In this document: positions 35,722-44,737 of the stretch, one piece after another
How the letters are laid out: each line of letters opens with the position of its first letter
How positions within the stretch are numbered: position 1 is the first letter of the stretch
Source: Fidelibacterota bacterium
GTDB lineage: Bacteria > Fidelibacterota > UBA8477 > JABMPR01
Direction: 5' to 3'
DNA length: 53,492 nucleotides
NCBI GenBank assembly: GCA_013202495.1
Contig: JABMQQ010000233.1
Location: 1 to 53,492 of the forward strand
Translations under genes and position numbers: made by a program
Notes under the pieces: generated by a model
Database searches by the model: none
What the model saw: the letters and a program-made list of their open reading frames with translations, nothing else
What the model was told of the DNA's origin: nothing

Positions 35722-38559
35722 CTATTTCAAGTAGGTCATTTTTCCTACCATCTGCTCTGTGCCTGCTAGCATGCGATAGAAGTACAGACCTGATGATACG
35801 GGACGACCCTTTTGATTTAATCCATTCCAGACAACCTGATAGTCACCAGCACTCAGAGATTGATCCATAAGTGTGGTCACAACCTGTCCGAGTTGGTTGT
35901 AAATCACCAATTGGACTTGTTGTGCTTCAGGAATGCGGAAGGTGATGTTAGTTGTTGGATTGAAGGGGTTGGGATAGTTACCCAGGGCATAACCTTCAGG
36001 GACAACCAAATCATCGATGGCTGTGGGGTCTAGAATCAAGTCTGATTCATAGAGCGGTACCAACTTGTAGGTTGATGAATCCGCATAGGTGCCATAGTGA
36101 TGATAAACCCATCCACGAACTTCTTCATAAAGAGATCCAACTGGGGGCAGGATATAGTTGGAGAGACTGTCTGAGTCGTCATCTACAAATACACCGCCGC
36201 TACCATCATCAATGACCATAATGTCAAAGTTGGTGGGATTGAGTTCTGTGATTACGGCATCCTCAACCTTGACAACGACATTGCCCCACTGTTCTGCAGT
36301 GGTAGGCCAGCGGAGATCACCTGTAGCAACCACAGGCTCATCTGGTACTTCTAAACCAATATCTAGAATGTCGATCTCAGTTGTGATCCACAATTCAGTC
36401 ATATTTGAAGCATGGGTTCCTTCATGGGTATCAAATTCAAGGATTCTACCTGACAATTCAATCAAGTCACCCTCAAAGAGTACTGGATATGCAGTTGAAT
36501 CTGGATTGTAACTCAAAATAGAAGACCAGGGTCCACCATTCACATCCTGAAGGATAAACTTAATACCGTTTCCAGCATAAGAGAGTCCTGTAGGCATGGT
36601 TACAATTCCCTGAACCTTCACAATGGTCGTATCCGTCCACTCCTCATGGTAATAGCTGGTATCTGCGAACCACACGGAACTATCTAGACTTGAATATTTT
36701 GGTATAAGATCAGAATATCTAACCTGCTGAATAGCCTGAATTCGTGTCAGACCATCATCAGTCTGAATATCGATAGCCAGACGGGGTTGGATTTTAAAAG
36801 CACTCCAGGAATAGTCCAATACGCCAACTACAGATGATAGCGCTTCGTCCTGGACTGGGGTATAGAAATAATCAGCAGCATCATCAATGGCCAGTGAATT
36901 GGTTCCATCACTAACACTCCATTCACCATTTCCAAGATCGGGATTATCCACGGTTACATTTTGGATTTCTACAAGAACGCCTTCATACATTTCCATGTCA
37001 GCATCCAGAGTGATGAGCATGGGCTCCATGAAGTTGCCAGAGCTCAAGAGCTCAAATTCTGTAATATCCAGCAACTGGGTCATATCAAAATATTCGTCCA
37101 CAGTACCGGTAATACGAATTTCATCACCTTCCATCAGTGCACGGCCTGGATCATAAACCTTAATACCTGATTGAGCGGCAAAATCATCCTGGATGAAATA
37201 GTATAGAATTGCGTCTTCAGGATAAAATGCATATGGCTCAGCGGTTACAATCCCTTCAATCGTTACTGAAGTACCAGTTGGAATCGTACCGTCTTGTATG
37301 GAGGCAATTGATGTGACAGCACCGCCATAAACAACATAGCTAGATGCTTCAGAGGTGCTTACTCCACCCAGATCATCTGTGGCACTGATGGTATAGCTAA
37401 CCACTGCATTGGCTGCCTGAGCTGGTATGACACCAGTATATTCATCAGCTTCACCTAAAGTCATCACCACCGTCATCTCAATTCCACTATCAACGACATA
37501 ATTCAATGAGGCAGATGCCACAGATGAATTGTCGATGATTGTAGCACTAACTGTAACATCATCGGCAGGACCCGGACTGGCAGGATCCTGGGATACACCT
37601 GTGATAAGTGGTGTAGGATCTCCAATTTGGGCAAGGTCTGTATAATATCTGGGGAAGATCTGAAAGGTCTCATAGTAGCGACCTACGATTCCTGAAAAAT
37701 TGAAATATCCTAACAGGGCATCGTGCAGATGCAAATCGGTATCACCATCTATGCGCATGGTAATGGTCTCACCATTGGGATCAGCAACAGTCATGTTTAC
37801 ACTAGAGCTGGATGTTGGCCAGGTGCCGCCTACGATGGTAAGACTATCCAGATGCACAAACTCAGATTCATAATCAACACCGTTGCCATGAATCTCCGGT
37901 ATGGTCAAATTCTGAATGGCTGGCAAATCGTTTCCTGAACTCAATACCTCAATGTCTGTTGGGGCAACTGGAGATACTTCGATAAGGTCTGCATAGATAT
38001 CAATGGGACCCGTTACGATGACTTCATCTCCAACCACTAATTCTGCATCAAATCCACCGGCATAAATAACCAAACCACCAGTATCGTCCTGGATAGCAGC
38101 CTGGGTTGATGATCCAACAGTACCCCAGGTCGTGGCCGTGATGATACCTTGAACAGTAACCTCAATGCCGTCTGCCATACCTCTGGCTTCAGCAATGGTG
38201 ATGGGTGTAACCGCACCCAATTCTGTAATCCAGGTGCTTATCAGCGCAATTTGATCTGCAGTGAGAGCTCCTCCCTGAGGCATGATACCACCATTGACAC
38301 CAGTATTGGCAACTTTATTGTAGAGGACTGATGTGCTTGGGTCTCCACTCACAACGCGACGAGCTGGACCATAATTTGTTGAGACAACATCAACAAGGTT
38401 GTCAAAGCTGGAACCTGCAGCCAGACTCAAACCACCCTGGGTGCCATGGCAGCCAGCACAGTTTGCATTCCAGATGGGTTGAATTTCTGTCTCGTAATCC
38501 ACCGCCAAAGCGCTGCCCACAGAGATAAAGAAAATTGATAAAAGTAACATATGTTTCAT
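35722..38559 (-). CDS. Secreted c-type haem protein with OB-fold repeats and T9SS sorting domain
   Basis: 945 residues. The signal peptide (cleaved after ALA) is followed by a ~100-residue cytochrome c domain of the PSCyt/c-type: haem-binding C34-A-G-C37-H38 and probable axial Met93 in GGIMPQGG. Next come OB-fold modules of the DUF5689/YhcR type (VTVQGIITATTWG, VTIEGIVTAEPY, VKVQGIVTMPTG), a bacterial Ig-like segment, and a C-terminal FlgD-like sorting domain (GNYPNPFNPTTNITF ... GKMTYLK). ATG 38559 has AAGGAG upstream. The protein should reach the cell surface by T9SS carrying one covalently bound haem. A role in extracellular redox or metal binding is inference. Its neighbours include NosL-like and SafE-like genes. 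Confidence 0.85.
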   Translation of the reverse strand: MKHMLLLSIFFISVGSALAVDYETEIQPIWNANCAGCHGTQGGLSLAAGSSFDNLVDVVSTNYGPARRVVSGDPSTSVLYNKVANTGVNGGIMPQGGALTADQIALISTWITELGAVTPITIAEARGMADGIEVTVQGIITATTWGTVGSSTQAAIQDDTGGLVIYAGGFDAELVVGDEVIVTGPIDIYADLIEVSPVAPTDIEVLSSGNDLPAIQNLTIPEIHGNGVDYESEFVHLDSLTIVGGTWPTSSSSVNMTVADPNGETITMRIDGDTDLHLHDALLGYFNFSGIVGRYYETFQIFPRYYTDLAQIGDPTPLITGVSQDPASPGPADDVTVSATIIDNSSVASASLNYVVDSGIEMTVVMTLGEADEYTGVIPAQAANAVVSYTISATDDLGGVSTSEASSYVVYGGAVTSIASIQDGTIPTGTSVTIEGIVTAEPYAFYPEDAILYYFIQDDFAAQSGIKVYDPGRALMEGDEIRITGTVDEYFDMTQLLDITEFELLSSGNFMEPMLITLDADMEMYEGVLVEIQNVTVDNPDLGNGEWSVSDGTNSLAIDDAADYFYTPVQDEALSSVVGVLDYSWSAFKIQPRLAIDIQTDDGLTRIQAIQQVRYSDLIPKYSSLDSSVWFADTSYYHEEWTDTTIVKVQGIVTMPTGLSYAGNGIKFILQDVNGGPWSSILSYNPDSTAYPVLFEGDLIELSGRILEFDTHEGTHASNMTELWITTEIDILDIGLEVPDEPVVATGDLRWPTTAEQWGNVVVKVEDAVITELNPTNFDIMVIDDGSGGVFVDDDSDSLSNYILPPVGSLYEEVRGWVYHHYGTYADSSTYKLVPLYESDLILDPTAIDDLVVPEGYALGNYPNPFNPTTNITFRIPEAQQVQLVIYNQLGQVVTTLMDQSLSAGDYQVVWNGLNQKGRPVSSGLYFYRMLAGTEQMVGKMTYLK

Positions 38560-38612
38560 GGATTTCTCCTTTTTGATTCAAGCCACCACTCAGGATAGCC
38601 CATTATTTCTCA

Positions 38613-40793
38613 TTATTTAATAACCAATAGTTTCCCGGTTTGGACATGGCTATTGCTTAAGTTTTCTACTGTATAAACATACATTCCTGTGGAAACAGGT
38701 TCATCAAATTTGCTAATCAGATCCCAGGGGTGTTCGCCACCTGAAAGAACTGTATTCCCCGAAGGCACTCTGCGAACATCTCCACCATTGTACTGTGCGC
38801 CCTCATGGTCAATTTCTTCCACAAGATCTCCACTGAGTGTGTAAATACGTATTTTTGAGCTGGCAGGGAGATTCCTGAACCAGACCAAACGTTCCCTCTG
38901 TCCATCACCATCCCAGGTAGCTCTCACCCGGTAGGGATTGGGGTAAACGGAGACCGGAAAATTTGAGACATCTGAACTTGGTGGAGTACCAGGTATAACG
39001 CTAATTCGGTTTTCATTCCTGGAACTCTCTAAACTGGCCAAACCGGTATCTTCATCTCCACTATCGAAAGCGGTGATGGCGTAGACCGTATTGTTAGGCC
39101 AACCATTCTGGACACCCTGATTTACCCACTTATAATGATAGGAGTGCCCCTTGATTTCGATGGAATCTTTCAGGCCCATTTCGTTGTAAATCTGAACCAG
39201 GTCAAATCCGGAATCATATCCAAATTCATCACCGATGAGATCAAACTCTGCCAGCAGGGAGTACTGATCAGTATTCCCACTGGTTTTAGTACTGCCATAA
39301 ATCCTATATCCAGCAAAATCAAGTTTCCGGGAAACTGGATCTAAAGCTAATTCTGGGGCACTATCCCAGTATAAAGTGACTTGTTGATCTTCGGCTACTA
39401 CGGCCAGGGCAGGTGAGGGTGGAGGTTCAGGAACGATGTAGCGATCCAACACTCCATTTTCATTCAAATCCTCGCCAGCATCCAGAACTGAATTACCGTT
39501 AACATCTTCGCCATTAAAAGCCTTCTGAGCCCAATCTGCATTTTTAATGAGATCTTGGCGCCGATCAAAATTATTGCTGGAACCTTGATGAGACCACGGT
39601 GCGCCTATGACTGCAAAGACCACATTGATTGATTCACCCACAGGCAGAACAAAGCCATCGCCTTCAGGTAAAGTACCAAAAGGGCCGGCTGAGACCAGCA
39701 TCATCCAAGAATTAGGAAGATCCAGCCAGGGTTGGTCCTCGTGACTCTGAACAAAATTCTGGTCATAAAAAGGGGAGCTGGAAAGCTTGCCATAGCGTTC
39801 CTCATCAGATATAGGCATGTTAAATTCTGGGATATCCATATTCTCTGGACTATTCCAGCGCCAGGGATTGTAATAAGTGTACCAGTCTCCTTCTGCATCA
39901 GCATGGGAGGTTGATCGTTTGTTGGGACCATGCAAGGCCATAATGCCGAAATAGACTCGCGACCATCCATCATCACCATCATAATCATATTGGTAGCCAA
40001 TATTACGGGGATAACCATTGGTATTATAGGACCGCTCAAAACTGTTGATGTTGTCGTACCAGCTAAACCCACTGCCTGGTTCCCAGCGACTTTTATAATT
40101 CATGTTGTTGACAGAGGCATCTGCCCAGATACCTGCATAGATATCTTTAATATCCCAACCTGTCCCTGAAGAATCGACAAGATCACTTCGGTTAGTAATG
40201 GTATAGTCTAGAATCACAAATGATTCCATGAATGAATGGCTCCAGGCATAGGACTCTAAATGGACCTCAATGCCTAGAGGTACATGATTGATTATTTCAG
40301 AGTCAGTATCCTTGAAATCTGCTAACAAATCTTGATGACTAACTGCTTCAAGAGAAAAATAACTGGCTAGTGGGGAGGTGCCTGCAGAGGAAATACTGGA
40401 CCGAGTTTGAATGGTGTCACCAACTGCAGATGAAGTGGTAAATTCAAAACCCTCTTCACCATAATCAAAGGCACCATCAACAATAGCTGTCGATACCCGG
40501 GCTAGTCCTGGTACACCGTTAATGATGGGGATACCACCAATCCATAAGCCACCGTAACTCATGAGCTCAACCATCTCTCGCTCAGTGCCATATTGCTTAT
40601 AACGACAGGAAGCCTGATTTGGATTATTCCAGCCCTCACCGATGATCCCAAAATTGGTTACAGTGAGACCCATTTCCCCAACAATGGTGGCATTATCATA
40701 ATCATCAATTGCAGCTTTGTTTAACTGGGCAAAAACTGGATGTAGAGATCCAGAAATAATGAATATGAGGGCTGCAAATACGTTGAGGCGCAT
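38613..40793 (-). CDS. Secreted protein with T9SS-type sorting domain
   Basis: 726 residues with a signal peptide ending VFA and Gln as first mature residue. The N-terminal ~430 residues are a beta-rich domain I do not recognise, although its pattern (SYGGLWIGG, then SHSFMESFVILDYTITNRS) is common in large secreted proteins of this group. A short Asp/Asn-rich stretch (DVNGNSVLDAGEDLNENG) looks like a Ca-binding dockerin/EF-type loop. An FN3-like module follows (VTLYWDSAPE ... FAGYRIYGS), then a FlgD-like C-terminal domain beginning SVYPNPYRV and ending QTGKLLVIK. It is first in the eight-gene cluster, 53 bp upstream of the haem-domain gene. Confidence 0.75.
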   Translation of the reverse strand: MRLNVFAALIFIISGSLHPVFAQLNKAAIDDYDNATIVGEMGLTVTNFGIIGEGWNNPNQASCRYKQYGTEREMVELMSYGGLWIGGIPIINGVPGLARVSTAIVDGAFDYGEEGFEFTTSSAVGDTIQTRSSISSAGTSPLASYFSLEAVSHQDLLADFKDTDSEIINHVPLGIEVHLESYAWSHSFMESFVILDYTITNRSDLVDSSGTGWDIKDIYAGIWADASVNNMNYKSRWEPGSGFSWYDNINSFERSYNTNGYPRNIGYQYDYDGDDGWSRVYFGIMALHGPNKRSTSHADAEGDWYTYYNPWRWNSPENMDIPEFNMPISDEERYGKLSSSPFYDQNFVQSHEDQPWLDLPNSWMMLVSAGPFGTLPEGDGFVLPVGESINVVFAVIGAPWSHQGSSNNFDRRQDLIKNADWAQKAFNGEDVNGNSVLDAGEDLNENGVLDRYIVPEPPPSPALAVVAEDQQVTLYWDSAPELALDPVSRKLDFAGYRIYGSTKTSGNTDQYSLLAEFDLIGDEFGYDSGFDLVQIYNEMGLKDSIEIKGHSYHYKWVNQGVQNGWPNNTVYAITAFDSGDEDTGLASLESSRNENRISVIPGTPPSSDVSNFPVSVYPNPYRVRATWDGDGQRERLVWFRNLPASSKIRIYTLSGDLVEEIDHEGAQYNGGDVRRVPSGNTVLSGGEHPWDLISKFDEPVSTGMYVYTVENLSNSHVQTGKLLVIK

Positions 40794-40928
40794 TTAGCCA
40801 AGATAATAATCTGCACGGCTAGTGGAAGGAAAATTCAGTCTGAAAGGTGGCTAATCGGGCACAATTTTATCACCTCCAGGATATTGGGGAAAATGATCTG
40901 AATATGGGTCTGACGCAGTGGGTGCCAC

Positions 40929-42251
40929 CTATTTTAAGCGCAGGTTTACCATCTTATTCTGCTTTTTCCAGAAACGCCTGTATGGGAAGTGAGGTTTTTG
41001 TTCCACACTTTCAGTTTCCAGCATAGCGATGAGGGCATCCGCGGTTTCACGCTCCAGGCTAAAAGCCTCTGCCGTGAGGGCGGCTTGCTTGCCTGCTCCT
41101 ACTTTTTCAGCTTCCTGTAACCACCGATTTTCCAACACTTCAAATTCCCGCCGAACCAGAGTATTGCGATGTTCGAAATCGAGCAAAATCTGACGATGGA
41201 GTTCCTCATGATGCCACCAGAAAATATCATCGTCAAATTTTTCCAGATGCTCCCCGGCAAAGGATGTTGGGAGGGGATCATCACCAAACCAAACCGGCTT
41301 GAAAACTGATGTACAGGGGCTGGATGTGGCCGTTGCCCAATAGGTTTCTTTATCCTGAGTCAAATGGGCTACAAAAGAAGCTGTGGATTGGGAAGCCTGT
41401 CTGGCAGGGCTGGCACCGGCATGGGCGCAGACATGGTTCATTAGAAAATGATTGTCAGGACGGTAAGATCCTTCGCCGTGATCGCGGAGATGAGCAAAGG
41501 CATCTGTCAGTGAATAATTCTTGGTTCTTAACATCTCGTGTGATCGGGACTGTCGGACTGCACAGGCAGAAAATTTGGTATAGAAGGTATCGGAGTAACA
41601 GTTGGCAAAATGGAAATCAGCCTTTTTCTTGATCCAGCCTTTTTCCAGGGCTGTGTAGATCAAATCTTCATGCATGAGATCAAAATCGTTACCAATGGTG
41701 AGACCATTGCTGATAGCATAATAGTCTTCCACCTTTTTGGCTGCCCACAAATGCCCTGCTGTTTCCAGCACCCAGGCTTCATTGGGATCGGCAATAAGAA
41801 AGCTGTTGTGATAATAAAAGGATTTATTCTGGTAACCACAGTTGCCACCCTGTCCATATTTCTCCAACAGTTCGGTGATGGTTTCCAGAGCACCCCTGGC
41901 AGAGCTACGACGCTCCAGAGCCAGACGCAAAAGATCCATTCCTGTGAGACCACCCTCTTTTTGGACTGGCATCCTGGTGAATACCGCCTCATTGCCAATG
42001 ACAACGCCTCGATCATTCGCTCCTATCTCGGCACCCCACATCCAGAAGGGGCGACTGAGGAGCACGGCATGAGTTTCCTCTACCTGAGGGATACTCATAT
42101 GGGTACACGTGACTACATCACTTGGGTCATGACGACATTCTGGATGATACTCCAGAAGTTGAACCTCGGCAGCTTCACGATCACTGTTTTTCCCAAAGAT
42201 CATGCTTCCATCTCTGGTTACGGAGGGGAGGGCTACAAAGGTATCACACAT
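40929..42251 (-). CDS. Secernin-like C69 family peptidase
   Basis: 440-residue Ntn-hydrolase. The N-terminus MCDTFVALPSVTRDGSMIFGK puts the nucleophile at Cys2, exposed by Met removal or a short processing step, and is strikingly like the secernin branch of family C69. Other family features seen are FGKNSDRE, the GNEAVFTR motif and the ETAGHLWAAKKVEDYYAISN core with GxNC near residue 137. There is no signal peptide, so it is probably cytosolic. C69 dipeptidases release dipeptides; secernin substrates are unknown. It lies 110 bp downstream of the kinase-like gene on the same strand, so a common transcript is possible. Confidence 0.88.
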   Translation of the reverse strand: MCDTFVALPSVTRDGSMIFGKNSDREAAEVQLLEYHPECRHDPSDVVTCTHMSIPQVEETHAVLLSRPFWMWGAEIGANDRGVVIGNEAVFTRMPVQKEGGLTGMDLLRLALERRSSARGALETITELLEKYGQGGNCGYQNKSFYYHNSFLIADPNEAWVLETAGHLWAAKKVEDYYAISNGLTIGNDFDLMHEDLIYTALEKGWIKKKADFHFANCYSDTFYTKFSACAVRQSRSHEMLRTKNYSLTDAFAHLRDHGEGSYRPDNHFLMNHVCAHAGASPARQASQSTASFVAHLTQDKETYWATATSSPCTSVFKPVWFGDDPLPTSFAGEHLEKFDDDIFWWHHEELHRQILLDFEHRNTLVRREFEVLENRWLQEAEKVGAGKQAALTAEAFSLERETADALIAMLETESVEQKPHFPYRRFWKKQNKMVNLRLK

Positions 42252-42361
42252 ATCACTTATCTCCTGAAAGGGTTAAGTCTGCTTCTGCCACCACATCATC
42301 AAAGCCATACTTTTGCTTACAATCCGTGCTCATCAGTGTAAATCCGCGGCTCAAAATCTTC

Positions 42362-43273
42362 CTAGCGTTTGATTTTACCAGGCAGGACAAATTCATATCT
42401 TTGTCCAAGGAGTTTGCTTTTGATAAAGCGATCAATTCTTCTCAGGCCAAGGAAGAGTCTCCATATGAGCTTATCCTCCTTGTAGTAGGCTTCAATCGCC
42501 TGTTTATCCAGAGCATCCATTTTGTCTGTTGTCCCCGAGTTGATACTCATGATCCAGCTATCCACTATTTCAGGACATTGCTCCTTATACAAATTTGCAA
42601 TCAAATCCGTATAGACCAGTTTCCGATCATAATAGCGCGTCATGACATCTTCCAGAAACAACCAGCGAATGAGCCAGCGCAGGAAAGAAGGTGCACTTTG
42701 CAGGAGGAGTTCAGGATCAAGTGTCTCCACCCCATTTTCCAACATGAGGGGCGTACTTGTGTCGACGTAGGCCATTTCTCCTGATTCAAGCAAGACCCAA
42801 TTGGACAATTGACCATCTATGGCTAAACGAATTTCGGGATCATTTTCTGAATTATAAGTCCAGACCTTTTCAATTTCCTCAACAATCCTTTGAATCATGA
42901 TCGTTAAAATGTCAGCATCCTGGGTATGAATTAATTTGTGGCAAAATCGGGAGGGAGGAAGTTGCTTTTGGAGAATATAGAGCACTGCAATATCCCCATG
43001 TCCTTTTACACTTTGAGTAGAGTCTTCAGGCACAAATAATCCAGCTTTTCTCAGCCGTTCACAGTATTTTTTATATGCCGCAGCATATTTTTCAGCCGCT
43101 GAGATGCTGGCAAAAAGCGGCATGCGCTTGGCTGCAATTTCAAAATCGTTGTTGATTTGGAGGACGCAGGATATTTCACCATAGCCCAAGATTTCACATG
43201 GGATTATTGAAGATTTGGGGTCTCTGGGATTGAGATCATTCTCAAATTGCTGAAGTGTAGCCAGATCGAGCAT
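42362..43273 (-). CDS. Atypical kinase-fold protein (possibly DUF6206)
   Basis: 303 residues with no signal peptide. It shows a protein-kinase-like layout: a G-rich strand-turn (ILGYGEISCVLQI, 28-40), a candidate ATP-anchoring Lys49 in AAKRM, a Brenner-type motif IDGQLSN with Asp153 and Asn158, and a second metal-ligand Asp171 in YVDTST. The C-terminal third is helical and basic, with one or two amphipathic helices. It reminds me of the DUF6206 family, but I cannot confirm that. Its ATG immediately follows the TGA of the aminotransferase gene (TGAATG), so the two are coupled. A phosphotransfer role on an amino-containing metabolite is speculative. Confidence 0.55.
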   Translation of the reverse strand: MLDLATLQQFENDLNPRDPKSSIIPCEILGYGEISCVLQINNDFEIAAKRMPLFASISAAEKYAAAYKKYCERLRKAGLFVPEDSTQSVKGHGDIAVLYILQKQLPPSRFCHKLIHTQDADILTIMIQRIVEEIEKVWTYNSENDPEIRLAIDGQLSNWVLLESGEMAYVDTSTPLMLENGVETLDPELLLQSAPSFLRWLIRWLFLEDVMTRYYDRKLVYTDLIANLYKEQCPEIVDSWIMSINSGTTDKMDALDKQAIEAYYKEDKLIWRLFLGLRRIDRFIKSKLLGQRYEFVLPGKIKR

Positions 43274-44569
43274 TCAGGCATCATTCCCGGATAAGCGTTT
43301 GAGAATTCCACTACTCTTCTCTTTCGCGATGAGTGCAGTGCGCAGCTTTCGGGCAGCATTCATGGCTCTGTCAAGCTTCTCCATAACCAAATTAATCTCT
43401 TCATCAGTGATGGTGAGGGGAGGGAGAAATTGACTCACAGAGGTATCATTGTTGGCATATATCATTAGGAGATCCTGATCATAAGCAGCCTTCGTCAAAG
43501 CTGGACCGCCATATTCATCTCTCAACTCCAGACCAATCATGAGACCAGTTTGGCGAATACCGGTAAAGAATTTTGGATATTTCTTCTGAATACTATCCAG
43601 ACCTGCTCGGACTTTTCGCCCTGCTTCCTGAATCCGTACCAGAAAATCAGCCTCACTTGATATCTGAAGCACTTTTTTCGCTACCCGACATCCCAATTCT
43701 GAACCACCATAAGTTGAAATGTGGATAAAGGGATCCCGCTTAAAGATAGCATCCAGAGGTTCTCGAATAACCGTGGCAGCTATAGGATAAATGCCGCCGG
43801 AAAGACCTTTACCCAGTATCACCATATCAGGTGTAATCCCGGCATGTTCAAAAGCCCATAATTTGCCCGTACGTCCCAAGCCAGACTGAACTTCATCCAT
43901 GATGAGCAACGTTCCATTATTGTCACATAACTCTCGAACTTTTTGGAGATATCCCTCAACAGGCATGACCATTCCCAGGGTGGAGGGAACTGTTTCAAGA
44001 ATAAGGGCGGCCACTTCTGGATCAAGGGCTTGAGCCAGTGCACCTGCATCATTAAAGGGGACTTGAATCATATTTGAGGTGTTGATACCAAAGGGTTCGC
44101 GATACTGTGCATCACCGACCGTGAGCGCGAGACCAGTATGTCCATGGAACCCACCAGTAGCCGATATAATTTTGGACCGGCCAGTATGTCCACAAGCCAG
44201 TTTTAAAGCCAGATCAACAGCTTCACCACCACCCACACCGAAAATGCAAATGTTTAAATCACCAGGCATGGTATCGGTGATTTGTTCAGCGAGAGCAGTG
44301 CGCTCCTGACTCATAAAATGGTGGTTACCGATATCCAATTCATCAAGCGCGGATTTCAGGGTATCTATAATTTCCTGGTTGCGATGTCCCAGGTTGAATA
44401 CACCACCATTGGAATGACAATTGAAGAGACGTTTACTCCCATCCATATCATAAATCCAGGCACCATCCCTGCGACCCATGACAAAGTCCATTCCATATTT
44501 TTTAAAGAAGGCAGCCTTGCCAGCAGAGACATGGGTTTCAAAACTTTTTATGACGCTTTGTTTATCCAT
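43274..44569 (-). CDS. Class III PLP-dependent aminotransferase
   Basis: 431-residue cytosolic enzyme of fold type I, subgroup II (ornithine/GABA/glutamate-semialdehyde aminotransferase family). PLP-binding Lys254 lies in ILGKGLSGGIYP, the cofactor-nitrogen ligand is Asp225 in MDEVQSGLGRTG, and the phosphate-loop glycines are in FGVGGGEAVDLALKLA. The usual E-P-x-x-G segment is replaced by ETVPSTLGMVMP, pointing to a subgroup outside the well-studied biosynthetic enzymes. Substrate unknown. It is first in a run with the kinase-like protein and possibly the secernin-like peptidase. Confidence 0.88.
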   Translation of the reverse strand: MDKQSVIKSFETHVSAGKAAFFKKYGMDFVMGRRDGAWIYDMDGSKRLFNCHSNGGVFNLGHRNQEIIDTLKSALDELDIGNHHFMSQERTALAEQITDTMPGDLNICIFGVGGGEAVDLALKLACGHTGRSKIISATGGFHGHTGLALTVGDAQYREPFGINTSNMIQVPFNDAGALAQALDPEVAALILETVPSTLGMVMPVEGYLQKVRELCDNNGTLLIMDEVQSGLGRTGKLWAFEHAGITPDMVILGKGLSGGIYPIAATVIREPLDAIFKRDPFIHISTYGGSELGCRVAKKVLQISSEADFLVRIQEAGRKVRAGLDSIQKKYPKFFTGIRQTGLMIGLELRDEYGGPALTKAAYDQDLLMIYANNDTSVSQFLPPLTITDEEINLVMEKLDRAMNAARKLRTALIAKEKSSGILKRLSGNDA

Positions 44570-44599
44570 AAATCAGTCCCTTGTACGCGTAGTAGTTTT

Positions 44600-44690
44600 A
44601 TACTTCGATAGGCTAGGTAGAACACACAAAATTTTTTGCCTGTCTGCCTGTCTGCCTGTCTGCCTGAGGCTCTCGAAGGCTCAGAATAAG
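44600..44690. repeat. Octanucleotide microsatellite flanked by degenerate interspersed repeat
   Basis: 3.5 copies of TGCCTGTC (44637-44664) lie in the 168-bp gap between the aminotransferase gene and the PorQ-like gene. On either side are degenerate inverted pieces resembling the repeat family seen elsewhere (CTTCGATAGGCTAGG at about 44603-44617; CTGAGGCTCTCGAAGG at about 44663-44678). Confidence 0.85.
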
Positions 44691-44737
44691 GTATAATCAG
44701 CGCTTTCTCTTTCGTTCTATTTGTTACAAAAACCAGA

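Noticed and set aside
41610-42341. 243-codon plus-strand frame opposite the secernin-like gene
   Set aside because: It is antisense to a well-supported C69 gene with all family motifs. The translated frame shows no known domain.
42122-42784. 220-codon plus-strand frame opposite the kinase-like and C69 genes
   Set aside because: Shadow frame overlapping the ends of two coherent minus-strand genes; no domain or ribosome site.
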